DNA of 17,739 nt from a bacterium (GCA_023249935.1 JAHFBQ010000022.1:1-17739), one strand, 5' to 3'; shown: positions 1 through 8,081, numbered from the stretch's first letter. Numbers and translations: made by a program. Notes: a model not told the origin generated them from the sequence alone.

Positions 1-567
1 AAGCTCCTCCGTGGCAGTTTCCAGATTGTCGTTGACGATGTGGTACTGACAAAGTGTGGAGCTTTTTTCTTGCTCAATTTCGAGCGCTGCCAGATCTAGG
101 CGGCGGCGCAAAGATTCAGGTGTTTCGCTTCCGCGCGCCGTGAGACGTTGTGCCAAAACCTCCATAGAAGGCGGGCTAATCCATATGCAAATCGCTGCGT
201 CGCATAATTTATTATAAAATGCCAGGCCAGCGCGGTCGGTGATGGCAATAAACGATTCCCCGTGCGGTAAGCGGTCGAGGAACGCGCGTGGTGATCCATA
301 CAAGTTGTCGTTGTAGATGGTAACTTCGCAGAAATGATTTGCTGCCTGTAATGCAGCAAATTCGTCTTTATGTACAAAAACATAGTCTTGATTGTTGATC
401 TCGCCGGTGCGTGGTTGTCGCGTTGTATAGGTGACAATGCGAGAGATGGTGTGAGCGGGATTATTCAGCCTGGCAAGCGCTTTGGCTACGAGCGTTGATT
501 TGCCGCAGCCACTCGGTGCAGAGACGACGAAGAGGATGCCGCTTTTGCTTTTTCCGGTTTTGTCCAT
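1..567 (-). CDS. gmk: Guanylate kinase, 3' end cut by window edge
   Basis: Catalyses ATP-dependent phosphorylation of GMP to GDP in the cytoplasm. The 189 codons in the window open with ATG at 567 and run off the left edge without a stop. Residues 17-24 are the P-loop (APSGCGKS). The GMP-binding region follows with an SxxVTYTTRxPRxGE stretch and DYVFV, then NLYGSP, then a TDRAG segment in place of the usual EIDVQG, which keeps the Asp and Gly. Further on come SPPSMEVLAQRL and the RRRL Arg-rich stretch, and VNDNLE near the C-terminus is typical of the family. A full enzyme is about 200 residues, so only a few codons are missing. A weak Shine-Dalgarno (AAGGTG) lies about 10 nt upstream. It is divergent from the exported-protein gene at 631. 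Function is confident from the motif series. Confidence 0.93.
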   Translation of the reverse strand, partial: MDKTGKSKSGILFVVSAPSGCGKSTLVAKALARLNNPAHTISRIVTYTTRQPRTGEINNQDYVFVHKDEFAALQAANHFCEVTIYNDNLYGSPRAFLDRLPHGESFIAITDRAGLAFYNKLCDAAICIWISPPSMEVLAQRLTARGSETPESLRRRLDLAALEIEQEKSSTLCQYHIVNDNLETATEEL

Positions 568-630
568 ATACTGAGGCACCTTCGATTTAAATTGGGTGTG
601 ACCGTACTGGAAACACATTGTAGGACAAGT

Positions 631-2118
631 ATGAAGCATACGAATTTTTCTTTTATTTTGGTACTTTTTTTCTCATTGCTGCAGCCGCTGTGTACAGCTG
701 AGCAGCAATTGGTTTTTACTGCAGAACTTCCGCCAACGCAACAGTTTGTTGAGTATTTGGGCAATGTCGCTTCTGTACTTATGATTGACGAAGATCAATC
801 CCAAGAGAAAAAAGATTTTATTCGAAGTCATACCGCTAAGACGGCGGCGTTGATGGGTACTGTTGATGAGTTGCTTGGGCGAAGTGCCTTTACAAGATCG
901 CCTGGAATCAAGATAAAATTGTATGCTATTTTTAAGAAAATTGATGTAACTGCTTGGCCGAGTAAGGTAATAGTGCGCTCTTTGAAAAATGATTTATCTG
1001 AGTACAAAAAATATCTAATGGCAAGCTATGTTGCACAGCTTTCAACCTCCTCAGCGTCACAAGATCTTGATAGAGAAGCAATTGCTGCGGTGATTGTGTT
1101 GCTTGATGAGCTTGATCGTTTCGTGTTGACTAGTGAGTTTTTTGATTTTTCTTTCTTAGACAGTGTAGTTGACACCTTCATGGTGAGGCCTGCAGAATTT
1201 GTAAAAGCGCATCCTTATCTCACTATCGGCGGTGTCGTGTTTCTAGCGACAGCAGGCGGCGTGGGCTATTACTATTGGACTAAATACAAAGAAGCTAAAG
1301 TAACTGCACTACAAAAATTCTTACAAGAGCATGATGCTCAGCTAGTGCTTGGTTCACAAAAAGCTGCTGATTGTGGGGTTAAAGCGCTGTATGCGGCTTG
1401 GTGTTCACAAGCGGCTGAGGGTGATTTGGATAAATATAAAAATCTTTTCTGTGATAAAGATCGTTATGAACGGTTCAAAGGTACAACAAAAGATCTTATG
1501 CAGGCTCATGCAGACGCCGTACGACGTCCAGGAAAAAAGAGACGCATCGTAAGTACGAATTGGCTTGAAAATGATGATATAGAACGTCTGTTGGGACAAT
1601 TTGATCAAGCTGCCGATGATAAGCAGGAGTTTGGGTTCAAGGTTGATGATAACGCATTGTTATTTGTGCACTCACGAGTTGATCTTCAGCCAGAAAAAAT
1701 TGCTGGTGATGTGAGGTATCGTGATCGTGAATTGGTTGATGCTGATGGTGATCCTCGTTTTTATTGCGAGGACAATCTGCCTGATGATCGTGTAGATCAC
1801 TGTGATGAAGTTCGTCAGGGTGGGTTGCGCCATGACATGAAAAAGCGTATTGAAAAATTCCGAGCTAAAGACGGCAATAAGTTTGACTTCATTATCAACA
1901 CAAATGTTCACTCTGCAAAGGCGTATGAAGCGTTGAAAGAGGGTAAAGATTATGAACCAGAAAATCAGGGTCATTTTTTCCATGTCAGGGCAATCAATGA
2001 CGCTGATGCGCAAGAGGGTGTTCGTTTTGTAGTGACTGAAACGTTTGCGCCAAAGGTTAAGGTAATAGATCCAGTTTTATCAAATTTACGTAACCTGCTA
2101 AGGCCTTTTGACGAGTAG
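631..2118 (+). CDS. Exported, membrane-spanning protein of unknown function
   Basis: I do not recognise this 495-residue protein. The frame is open from an ATG at 592, but the ATG at 631 has AGGA at 622-625 and begins a clean signal peptide (KH, then a hydrophobic run ending CTA at residues 21-23), so 631 is chosen. Residues 24-190 are mixed and mostly helical in appearance. A second hydrophobic segment lies at about 196-216 (IGGVVFLATAGGVGYYYW) and is followed by Lys-rich residues. The remaining 280 residues are very hydrophilic and rich in Asp, Lys and Arg, with no known motif. The likely topology is a periplasmic or anchored N-terminal part and one transmembrane helix. The stop is 26 nt before the proS start, so the two are probably cotranscribed, although nothing in the sequence links it to translation. 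Confidence 0.8.
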   Translation: MKHTNFSFILVLFFSLLQPLCTAEQQLVFTAELPPTQQFVEYLGNVASVLMIDEDQSQEKKDFIRSHTAKTAALMGTVDELLGRSAFTRSPGIKIKLYAIFKKIDVTAWPSKVIVRSLKNDLSEYKKYLMASYVAQLSTSSASQDLDREAIAAVIVLLDELDRFVLTSEFFDFSFLDSVVDTFMVRPAEFVKAHPYLTIGGVVFLATAGGVGYYYWTKYKEAKVTALQKFLQEHDAQLVLGSQKAADCGVKALYAAWCSQAAEGDLDKYKNLFCDKDRYERFKGTTKDLMQAHADAVRRPGKKRRIVSTNWLENDDIERLLGQFDQAADDKQEFGFKVDDNALLFVHSRVDLQPEKIAGDVRYRDRELVDADGDPRFYCEDNLPDDRVDHCDEVRQGGLRHDMKKRIEKFRAKDGNKFDFIINTNVHSAKAYEALKEGKDYEPENQGHFFHVRAINDADAQEGVRFVVTETFAPKVKVIDPVLSNLRNLLRPFDE

Positions 2119-2144
2119 GGATGTAAAAATTCAGAGGTGTGGTT

Positions 2145-3584
2145 GTGAGTACGAATACATTGCCGGATATTAAGACGTCGTTTCCAGAATGGTACCAAGA
2201 GGTTATCGTACAGGCGGACCTGGTAGATACCAGTCCGACCCGCGGGTGCTTCATAATCAAGCCCAACGGGTATGCTGTATGGGAAGGCATTCAGCGCATT
2301 TTAGATGAAAAAATTAAACAAGAGGGCGTTGAAAACGCCTATTTTCCGTTGCTGATTCCTGAAGAATTTTTGCGTCGTGAAGAGAAACATATTGAGGGCT
2401 TTGCTCCTGAGGTTGCTGTGGTGACGCACGCTGGCGGCAAGTCTCTTGAAGAGGCTTATGTCATTAGACCGACGTCTGAAACCATTATCTATGATGCTTT
2501 TTCACGCTGGATAAAATCATGGCGGGATTTGCCGCTTAAAGTTAATCAATGGGCCAATGTTGTTCGCTGGGAAATGCGCACAAGAGCCTTCTTACGTACC
2601 ACTGAATTTTTATGGCAAGAGGGTCATACTGCTCATGCAACGTATGAAGAAGCGCGTGCTATGTCTCTTACTATGCTTGAACATTACCGGCAATTGGCTG
2701 AGGAGTATTTGGCGATACCGGTAGTTATTGGTGAAAAAACGCCGTATGAACGATTTCCTGGCGCCGATACTACCTTCACATTTGAAGGTCTTATGCAAGA
2801 TGGTAAAGCATTGCAAATGGGAACCAGTCACATTCTGTCGCAGAGTTTTCCCGCCTCATTTGGGGTTCGCTTCCAGGCTCAAGATGGCACCTTGCAATCA
2901 CCGTTTTGTACAAGTTGGGGTGCAACAACCCGATTGATCGGGGCACTTATTATGACTCATGGCGATCAGCAAGGTCTTATTATGCCACCACGCATTGCGC
3001 CGACACAAGTTGTCATCGTGCCAATTTTTAAGAGTGACGAAGAGAAGGTCAACACTGTTGCAGCTGCTCAAAAGATTGCAACTGAGTTGCGTGCAGCTGG
3101 TGTACGCGTTGTAATCGACGCTGATGAGCACAAAACGCCTGGTGCAAAATTTTATCACTGGGAAGCTCGTGGGGTGCCGGTACGGATGGAAATTGGACCT
3201 AAAGATATTACCGCGCAACATGTAGTGCTTGTGAATCGCATGGAACAAGATAAGACGAAAAAGAAAACGTTTGCTGGCTTTGGTAACGTGGTACAAGATG
3301 TTAATGTCTTGCTTGAGTCTATTCAAAAGGCTCTGTTCGACAAAGCAAAAGAGAGACGCAACAGCCAATGGCATCAAGCTGACAAGTTGAGTGAATTTGG
3401 CGCTAAGCTGGACGCTGACAACGGCATGTTCCAAGTTGGTTGGTGCGGCGGGCAGTTATGTGAGCTTGAGCTCAAGGCGGTGAAGGGAACAATTCGTTGT
3501 CTGCTCAACGAAAACAAACACAAAAGCTGCTTCAATTGCACAAGCCCAAGTTCTCGCGATATCTTGATAGCCAAGTGCTATTAA
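2145..3584 (+). CDS. proS: Prolyl-tRNA synthetase, archaeal/eukaryotic-type architecture
   Basis: Class II synthetase that charges tRNA-Pro with proline using ATP. Length is 479 residues, close to the 477 of the Thermus thermophilus enzyme. Motif 2 is seen in RWEMRTR followed by FLRTTEFLWQEGHTAH, and motif 3 in GATTRLIGALIMTHGD. A C-terminal zinc-binding domain has CGGQLC (Cys434, Cys439) and CFNC (Cys462, Cys465), the spacing known in the Thermus enzyme. The last residue is Tyr479, the C-terminal tyrosine typical of this type. The long editing insertion of the E. coli-type enzyme is absent. Start: GTG at 2139 is only 1 nt from AGAGG (2133-2137), whereas GTG at 2145 is 7 nt from it, so 2145 is preferred. 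It sits in an operon with the xer gene 12 nt downstream. Confidence 0.95.
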   Translation: MSTNTLPDIKTSFPEWYQEVIVQADLVDTSPTRGCFIIKPNGYAVWEGIQRILDEKIKQEGVENAYFPLLIPEEFLRREEKHIEGFAPEVAVVTHAGGKSLEEAYVIRPTSETIIYDAFSRWIKSWRDLPLKVNQWANVVRWEMRTRAFLRTTEFLWQEGHTAHATYEEARAMSLTMLEHYRQLAEEYLAIPVVIGEKTPYERFPGADTTFTFEGLMQDGKALQMGTSHILSQSFPASFGVRFQAQDGTLQSPFCTSWGATTRLIGALIMTHGDQQGLIMPPRIAPTQVVIVPIFKSDEEKVNTVAAAQKIATELRAAGVRVVIDADEHKTPGAKFYHWEARGVPVRMEIGPKDITAQHVVLVNRMEQDKTKKKTFAGFGNVVQDVNVLLESIQKALFDKAKERRNSQWHQADKLSEFGAKLDADNGMFQVGWCGGQLCELELKAVKGTIRCLLNENKHKSCFNCTSPSSRDILIAKCY

Positions 3585-3596
3585 GAAAAGAGGCTT

Positions 3597-4544
3597 ATGT
3601 CGCAACGCCATGATCCCTTAGCCGCGTTTGTTTCGTATCTTATTGCCGAAAAGCGGCTGAGTAAAAACTCGGTTATGGCATATGAAAGTGATTTAAAGGA
3701 TCTTATCATTTTCCTTAAGCAGAAAAAAACAACTTTGCTTAAGTGTGACAAGCAACATCTCAAGCAGTATCTTAAGCTGCTTAACGACCGATCACTGCAA
3801 AGTGCCAGCGTGTCGCGTAAAGTTTCGACATTGAAAAATTTCTATGCCTTTGTACAAAAAAACTACGCCTTGCCCGATCTGGGCAAGGCGCTCATTTTTC
3901 CTAAGTTGACCAGGCGACTTCCTAAGTATCTGACTGAAGAAGAGACGCAGCAACTTCTGATAACTTCGCAAAAAAATATGACCCCAAAGGGAACCCGCAA
4001 CCACGTCATGCTTCTGTTGCTTTATGCAACCGGCATGCGAGTTTCTGAACTTTTGGCGCTCAAGTTTGATCAAATTATTTTTACGACAGGCTTTGTACAA
4101 ATTTTTGGCAAAGGAAACAAAGAACGATTAGTGCCGGTTCCTACGGCGGTTTTGACGGCATTGCGACATTACTTGGATCATGTCTTGCCTGCGCTGTGCG
4201 CTGATAAAGAAAACAAAGGCGCATTGTCAGATTTTGGCTACAAGCCAATGTTGGCAACCAAGTATGTATTCATTACGCGTTATCAAAAGAAATTGGTCCC
4301 GCTTTCACGCCAATCATACTGGCTTTATATCAAAAAATTATTGGTAAAAGCTGGTATTGCAAAAGATATTTCGCCTCATACGCTGCGTCATTCGTTGGCG
4401 AGCCACTTGCTTAAAAATGGCGCTGATTTGCGTTCATTGCAGTTGTTGTTGGGACATGCACATTTGTCGACGGTACAAATTTATACGCATCTGCAAGATG
4501 AAGAACAACGTAAAGAGTACGACAAGCATCACCCGCGATCATAG
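3597..4544 (+). CDS. Tyrosine recombinase of the XerC/XerD type
   Basis: Site-specific recombinase, most likely the one that resolves chromosome dimers at dif. The N-terminal SAM-like core-binding domain covers about residues 5-90 and the catalytic domain about 108-300. All catalytic positions are visible: Arg148 (TGMRVSELL), Lys172 (GKGNKERLVP), His261 and Arg264 (HTLRHS), His287 (LLGHAHLST) and the nucleophile Tyr296 (IYTHL). Length is 315 residues, slightly more than the 298 of E. coli XerD, because of a short insert around residues 200-222. It starts 12 nt after proS with AGAGG just before the ATG, so it is probably translated from the same mRNA. It is complete and looks like a chromosomal Xer rather than a phage integrase. 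I cannot tell XerC from XerD and no dif site was identified nearby. Confidence 0.92.
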   Translation: MSQRHDPLAAFVSYLIAEKRLSKNSVMAYESDLKDLIIFLKQKKTTLLKCDKQHLKQYLKLLNDRSLQSASVSRKVSTLKNFYAFVQKNYALPDLGKALIFPKLTRRLPKYLTEEETQQLLITSQKNMTPKGTRNHVMLLLLYATGMRVSELLALKFDQIIFTTGFVQIFGKGNKERLVPVPTAVLTALRHYLDHVLPALCADKENKGALSDFGYKPMLATKYVFITRYQKKLVPLSRQSYWLYIKKLLVKAGIAKDISPHTLRHSLASHLLKNGADLRSLQLLLGHAHLSTVQIYTHLQDEEQRKEYDKHHPRS

Positions 4545-4587
4545 AATTCACCCGTATGTCCCTAAATTGTGAATCCCAAATTTGTAC

Positions 4588-5832
4588 TTATTCTCCGTAC
4601 CATCTCTGAAATATGAGTTTGAAAGCTTCTGACTGATCGCCTACTGCGTTCATGCGGGAGGTTATTGTAGGTCTCATATAGCCAGGAGTTGGAGCTTTTC
4701 GAGAAGTTTGTCGAACGCTTATTGGTTCTGGAGAATAACGAGAACGCTGCATATGGGCTACTTGGAATGATTTCAAAAGATCTCTCATTGGCTCATTGTT
4801 TGCAGATGTCAGTGGAGAGTGGCCGGTGATGTCTTTCATGCCAAGCACAGAGTCAAGATTTTCTTGCGATAATTTGCTACACATTATACGTACAGCTTCA
4901 AAGTGATTTCCATCAACTGCCTCGTGTAATGCGGTACGCCCATAGATGTTTTGCCAACAAACCTCATGCTCTCTTGATGATGGGGAATGATGTTCGAAGA
5001 TTTCTTGTATGTGATCAAGAGATCCAAAACGAGCAGCTCGTTGCAGTGAAGTAAGGTGCTTGTAAAAGATTGTGCCATTTTTTATAAAAGCGACAAGGGC
5101 TTCAAATTCTGGATCTTCTTTGCGCGTCGCGTCGATGTATTCAGTAACTATTGGCGAGCAAATTATTGTCCCGTCTTTCATGAGGAACGTTGCTTTTGTC
5201 CAGGAATCTAACCCATCAAGGAGCTCATTGAGCATTTCTTGGGAGTTTATTCCTACCGCAAAGTTCACAGCATTTTGCTTGCTATTAAATGTTTGCATAC
5301 GCAAGAGGTGACCGTATTGCTCGTTGTTTAAGGTAGCTTTAATGATCTTTATATTTTCAGGCCGTCTCTTATTCACCGCATGGTGAAGTATGGTCCAGCC
5401 TCGTGTATTTTGTTCGCATACGGACCACATGGCTAGAGAATCGTCTTTCTCATGCCGTTGAAAAAGCCCCATCTCAAGACGCTGATGAAGTAGGGAATGA
5501 AGGCCTTGAGCATCGTCAGATTGTGCTAGAAGATGATGGGGTAGTATCTCTTCGCTCGTCGGTATAGGTGAGATACCTACTGTAGGAATATATTGTTCCG
5601 TAGATGTCGATCTTGAAGCTAGGGCAATGGGAGCAGTAAGAGGAGGAGAGGATTCTTTAGGAGCTTGAGTGGATATGGATACAGTAGAAAGTGTCGATGC
5701 AATATCGGAGACGTCTTCTCTTACAGGAGCAAGAGTGCTTCCTCTTATAGCACCAACGATAATCACTGGCGTTGAGAGCAAGCCAAGTGATGCAAGCAGT
5801 AAAAACGTCTTTTTAAACTCTAAAATCTTCAT
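4588..5832 (-). CDS. Exported ankyrin-repeat protein
   Basis: 414-residue protein with an N-terminal export segment (residues 9-29: TFLLLASLGLLSTPVIIVGA) preceded by Lys and Glu residues. A low-complexity Ser/Thr/Pro-rich linker runs to about residue 95. Ankyrin-type units are recognisable at about 142-168 (RGWTILHHAV), 260-282 (LQRAARFGSLDHIQEIF), 297-322 (YGRTALHEAVDGNHFEAVRIM) and a weaker one at 335-356 (TGHSPLTSA). Degenerate repeats probably fill 180-210. The tail from 360 is basic and Pro/Ser-rich. Ankyrin repeats mediate protein-protein contact, and the partner is unknown. The gene is convergent with the xer gene and is driven by its own strong promoter at 5875-5902. The Shine-Dalgarno is poor (GGGGT about 9 nt upstream). 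A host-directed effector or an envelope adaptor are both possible. Confidence 0.85.
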   Translation of the reverse strand: MKILEFKKTFLLLASLGLLSTPVIIVGAIRGSTLAPVREDVSDIASTLSTVSISTQAPKESSPPLTAPIALASRSTSTEQYIPTVGISPIPTSEEILPHHLLAQSDDAQGLHSLLHQRLEMGLFQRHEKDDSLAMWSVCEQNTRGWTILHHAVNKRRPENIKIIKATLNNEQYGHLLRMQTFNSKQNAVNFAVGINSQEMLNELLDGLDSWTKATFLMKDGTIICSPIVTEYIDATRKEDPEFEALVAFIKNGTIFYKHLTSLQRAARFGSLDHIQEIFEHHSPSSREHEVCWQNIYGRTALHEAVDGNHFEAVRIMCSKLSQENLDSVLGMKDITGHSPLTSANNEPMRDLLKSFQVAHMQRSRYSPEPISVRQTSRKAPTPGYMRPTITSRMNAVGDQSEAFKLIFQRWYGE

Positions 5833-5874
5833 GAATCAATACCCCAATTTATGTTTAAAGACCAAAGTCTTCTG

Positions 5875-5902
5875 ATTATAATTAATAATTTCAAATTGTC
5901 AA
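5875..5902 (-). promoter_or_regulatory. Consensus sigma70-type promoter for the ankyrin gene at 4588-5832
   Basis: On the minus strand, TTGACA (5902-5897) and TATAAT (5880-5875) are separated by 16 nt. Both hexamers are exact consensus. Transcription would begin near 5868, giving a leader of about 35 nt. It lies in the AT-rich 145-nt gap between two minus-strand genes, so the ankyrin gene is probably transcribed separately from the serine hydrolase upstream. Confidence 0.75.
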
Positions 5903-5918
5903 TTTTGACAAAAATGGC

Positions 5919-5974
5919 AAAAAAATACCCTAGCTCCCCTGTACGGTTATCTGCGTAGAAACCGCGATAAGGGG
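5919..5974 (-). terminator. Possible terminator after the serine hydrolase gene
   Basis: On the minus strand, CCCC (5974-5971) and GGGG (5939-5936) enclose nested pairing of TTATC-GCG with CGC-A-GATAA, or alternatively CGGTT with AACCG. A run of seven T follows at 5925-5919, about 10 nt beyond the stem. The bulges and the gap before the T run make it weak as an intrinsic terminator. It could also be a structured leader, but the promoter at 5875-5902 lies beyond it. Confidence 0.35.
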
Positions 5975-5977
5975 CAT

Positions 5978-7141
5978 CTAATATATATTAAAATGCAAAT
6001 TTTGCGAAATTTTGCCTGTGCTTGGATGTGCTCGATGCCACGTCACCACCTTAGCCGCTACTGTAGCAATATCGCTGCGTAGCTGTTTTAGTTTGCCGGT
6101 GATGTTTACATGACTGCGATTGCAGAGTATCACGACAAGCGTTTCCAATTTCTTATCGATCCATAGCGAAGTGCCAGCGACACCGGTATGTCCAAATGAG
6201 TCTTCATCAAAGACGGTGCCGCGTGCAAATGCTGAGTCAGTGTTAAAATCAAACCCTATGGCTCGCCTCTTGCCAGGAGGCATAGTGTCTCGAACGGTGG
6301 TCATCATCATAACACTTTTGTGCGAAAGCAGCCGCTTGCCGTTGACAACACCATCATTCAAAAATAGCAGCCCGAAGGTGGCAACATCGGCTGCGGATGC
6401 AAATAGACCAGAGTGGCCGCCAATGCCGCCAAGTGCCCGTGTGCGAGGAGACCATGGGACACCATGCAGAAGCTCACCATCATCGGTATTTGTTGGTGCA
6501 ATGGTATCTAATTTTGTTGCCGGCGGAGTAAAGAGGGTGCTATGCAGGCCAAGTGGCGCGAAAATATATTCTTTTAAAAGCGCATCGAATGGTTTACCGG
6601 TGACTTGTTCAGCCAAAAAGCTTGCGGTAACGTACCCTAGGTCGCTGTATAGATATTCGGTACCAGGCGTTGAAACTAATGCGGCCTTGGCGATATTATC
6701 GACCGCCTTTGCAAGGCCTTGGGTAAAATTTTCTGTTGGAATGATGATTGGTAGGCCGCTACAGTGTGTGAGTAACTGTTCAATAGTTATGGTTGCTTTG
6801 TCTGGACGGGAAAATGCGGGCAGATAGGTAGCAACCGGCTTGGCAATATCAAGCTTGTCCTTGTCGTGCAGCATCATGATGAGTGTTGCTGTGTACAGCT
6901 TGGTCAGGGAGGTGAGATCGTACAGACCATCTTTCACCGCCGGGATCTGTCGTGGTGAGACCATACTATTGCCAAACGCTTTGTGATATACCGTTTTTCC
7001 CCTGAGGTTGACGAGAACAACGCCACCTGGCGTTTCCTTGTTCTCAATTGCCTTATTCATAAGATTGGCAATGGGGTCAATTTTTGGTGCCGCGCAGGCT
7101 ACGAGGACAAATATGAGAGGGGCTAATAAATATTTATTCAT
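5978..7141 (-). CDS. Lipoprotein serine hydrolase, class C beta-lactamase fold
   Basis: 387-residue member of the beta-lactamase-related serine hydrolases (the family that includes AmpC, PBP4*-like and EstB-like enzymes). A lipoprotein signal is present: a hydrophobic stretch followed by LVAC with the lipid-acceptor Cys16. Catalytic motifs are SLTK (Ser78 nucleophile, Lys81), YSD (Tyr165-Asp167, the YxN equivalent) and HTG (His318-Gly320, the KTG equivalent). GGHSGLFASAADVATFG (about 241-257) is also typical of the family. The substrate may be peptidoglycan peptides, D-amino-acid peptides or esters, and the sequence does not decide. It is likely anchored at a membrane facing the periplasm. 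No good Shine-Dalgarno is seen before the ATG at 7141. It is divergent from the gene at 7315. The family call is firm and the exact reaction is not. Confidence 0.9.
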   Translation of the reverse strand: MNKYLLAPLIFVLVACAAPKIDPIANLMNKAIENKETPGGVVLVNLRGKTVYHKAFGNSMVSPRQIPAVKDGLYDLTSLTKLYTATLIMMLHDKDKLDIAKPVATYLPAFSRPDKATITIEQLLTHCSGLPIIIPTENFTQGLAKAVDNIAKAALVSTPGTEYLYSDLGYVTASFLAEQVTGKPFDALLKEYIFAPLGLHSTLFTPPATKLDTIAPTNTDDGELLHGVPWSPRTRALGGIGGHSGLFASAADVATFGLLFLNDGVVNGKRLLSHKSVMMMTTVRDTMPPGKRRAIGFDFNTDSAFARGTVFDEDSFGHTGVAGTSLWIDKKLETLVVILCNRSHVNITGKLKQLRSDIATVAAKVVTWHRAHPSTGKISQNLHFNIY

Positions 7142-7198
7142 GGTTCAAAGGTACCCAAAGGGTTATTTTTTGTGAAGTTATGATTGTATGTGTCTGGT

Positions 7199-7227
7199 TT
7201 GAATATATTATCTAATTGCAATTATTA
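7199..7227 (+). promoter_or_regulatory. Possible promoter for the gene at 7315
   Basis: TTGAAT (7199-7204) and TTATTA (7222-7227) are 17 nt apart in the divergent intergenic region, giving a start near 7234 and a leader of about 80 nt. The -10 match is modest. Confidence 0.35.
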
Positions 7228-7242
7228 ATCTGTTTTTATTAC

Positions 7243-7290
7243 GCTAGTACTAGCTCATCTTGAAGTGGGCTGCGTGTGTAGTGTGAGCTA
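7243..7290 (+). promoter_or_regulatory. Palindrome and overlapping dyad in the leader of the gene at 7315
   Basis: GCTAGTACTAGC (7243-7254) is a perfect 12-bp palindrome. Its last TAGC is shared with TAGCTCA (7251-7257), which can pair with TGAGCTA (7284-7290), just upstream of the ribosome binding site. The two pairings exclude each other in RNA. The palindrome could equally be a protein-binding site serving both divergent genes. Confidence 0.35.
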
Positions 7291-7314
7291 AAGGAGTCTT
7301 AAGGAAGGATGGGA

Positions 7315-7896
7315 ATGAAAAAATTATACAAAATATTGGGGCTTACCGTTGTTGTAAGCGTAGGAGCGGTTTATAGCAATCCTAAGGACGATTTTATTAG
7401 TGCAGCAAGATCGGGCACAATTACAGAGGCTAAAGCCATTGAAAAGATGCTAGATCTTATAAGCGATGATGCAACCAGAGACTCTGCTGTACGAACAGGT
7501 CTTAAAGAAGCTGCGGTATTTGGCAAAGTTGGTGTTGTCGTATTGTTTTGGCAGACTACCGAGACAAAAACTCGTATTGAACCGAGCAGTAGCGGAGCTG
7601 CTCTAAAAGATGCTCTCATCGGGGCTGTATTGCCCGTAGTACTAGAAGACAACATTCAGGGTTCTCAGATTGTTTATAGTATTAAGGAAACGATTACAGA
7701 TTCGCAAATTTTGGCGGATAAAGAAGCGGTAGTTGATTTCCTTATTAATTTAACCTATGTAAGTGGTCAGCCTGTTTATACCGTAGGCATGATTGAAGCT
7801 GTTTTTAAAATAGCTAGAGATCTAAAAATAGCGATTCCTGCTTCTATCGAGGGAAAATTAATAGCGATGAAAGCTAAATTGTTACGTCCATCATAA
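7315..7896 (+). CDS. Small exported helical protein, function unknown
   Basis: 193 residues. An ATG at 7309 is only 1 nt from the strong Shine-Dalgarno AAGGAAGG (7301-7308), while the ATG at 7315 is 6 nt away and starts MKKLYK, so 7315 is chosen. A signal peptide covers residues 1-21, with likely cleavage after VYS. The mature part begins with a helix-rich stretch (DDFISAARSGTITEAKAIEKML) like the outer helix pair of an ankyrin repeat. Its order (SAA-x-SG, then a helix, then LKEAAVFGKVGVVVLFW) resembles the C-terminal halves of the two RING-like proteins immediately downstream, suggesting a distant relative without the zinc-binding part; this is inference. It has no cysteines. Transcription ends at the large hairpin at 7905-7957. 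Confidence 0.75.
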   Translation: MKKLYKILGLTVVVSVGAVYSNPKDDFISAARSGTITEAKAIEKMLDLISDDATRDSAVRTGLKEAAVFGKVGVVVLFWQTTETKTRIEPSSSGAALKDALIGAVLPVVLEDNIQGSQIVYSIKETITDSQILADKEAVVDFLINLTYVSGQPVYTVGMIEAVFKIARDLKIAIPASIEGKLIAMKAKLLRPS

Positions 7897-7904
7897 TCGA
7901 GTTC

Positions 7905-7957
7905 TTTCATTAAAAACTCCCAACGGGAAATATCTCCGTTGGGAGTTTTTAATGAAA
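7905..7957 (+). terminator. Intrinsic terminator, 22-bp perfect inverted repeat
   Basis: Arms 7905-7926 and 7936-7957 are perfectly complementary over 22 bp around a 9-nt loop, with a GC-rich centre (CTCCCAACGG) and A/T ends that supply the T run (TTTTT, 7946-7950). The structure is symmetrical and could stop transcription from both sides. It separates the gene at 7315 from the RING-like pair. Confidence 0.85.
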
Positions 7958-8025
7958 AATTTAAAAGAGCTTTCTTTGCTTAAGAAGCTTATGTTCAGGG
8001 GAAAGAGAAATTTATATACCGGAAC

Positions 8026-8069
8026 GGGAGGTAGGCACTATGATCATAAGTGTCAGGCAAGTTTCATGA
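8026..8069 (+). promoter_or_regulatory. Candidate leader peptide MIISVRQVS ahead of the RING-like gene
   Basis: GGGAGG (8026-8031) is followed after an ideal 8 nt by ATG at 8040. The nine-codon frame reads MIISVRQVS and stops at 8067-8069. The ribosome binding site of the next gene, AGGGGG at 8072-8077, starts 2 nt later. A ribosome ending here would be placed directly on the start of the gene at 8082, so translational coupling is plausible. No attenuator hairpin was recognised between them. Confidence 0.4.
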
Positions 8070-8081
8070 GAAGGGGGTACC

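Noticed and set aside
2898..3434. 178-residue minus-strand frame
   Set aside because: Antisense to proS, whose motifs are unambiguous.
4545..4587. Inverted repeat ATTCAC/GTGAAT between xer and the ankyrin gene
   Set aside because: Only about 6 bp with a 17-nt loop and no T run in either direction; too weak to call a terminator.
6120..6827. 235-residue plus-strand frame
   Set aside because: Antisense to the serine hydrolase, whose lipobox, SxxK, Y-x-D and HTG motifs prove the minus strand is coding.
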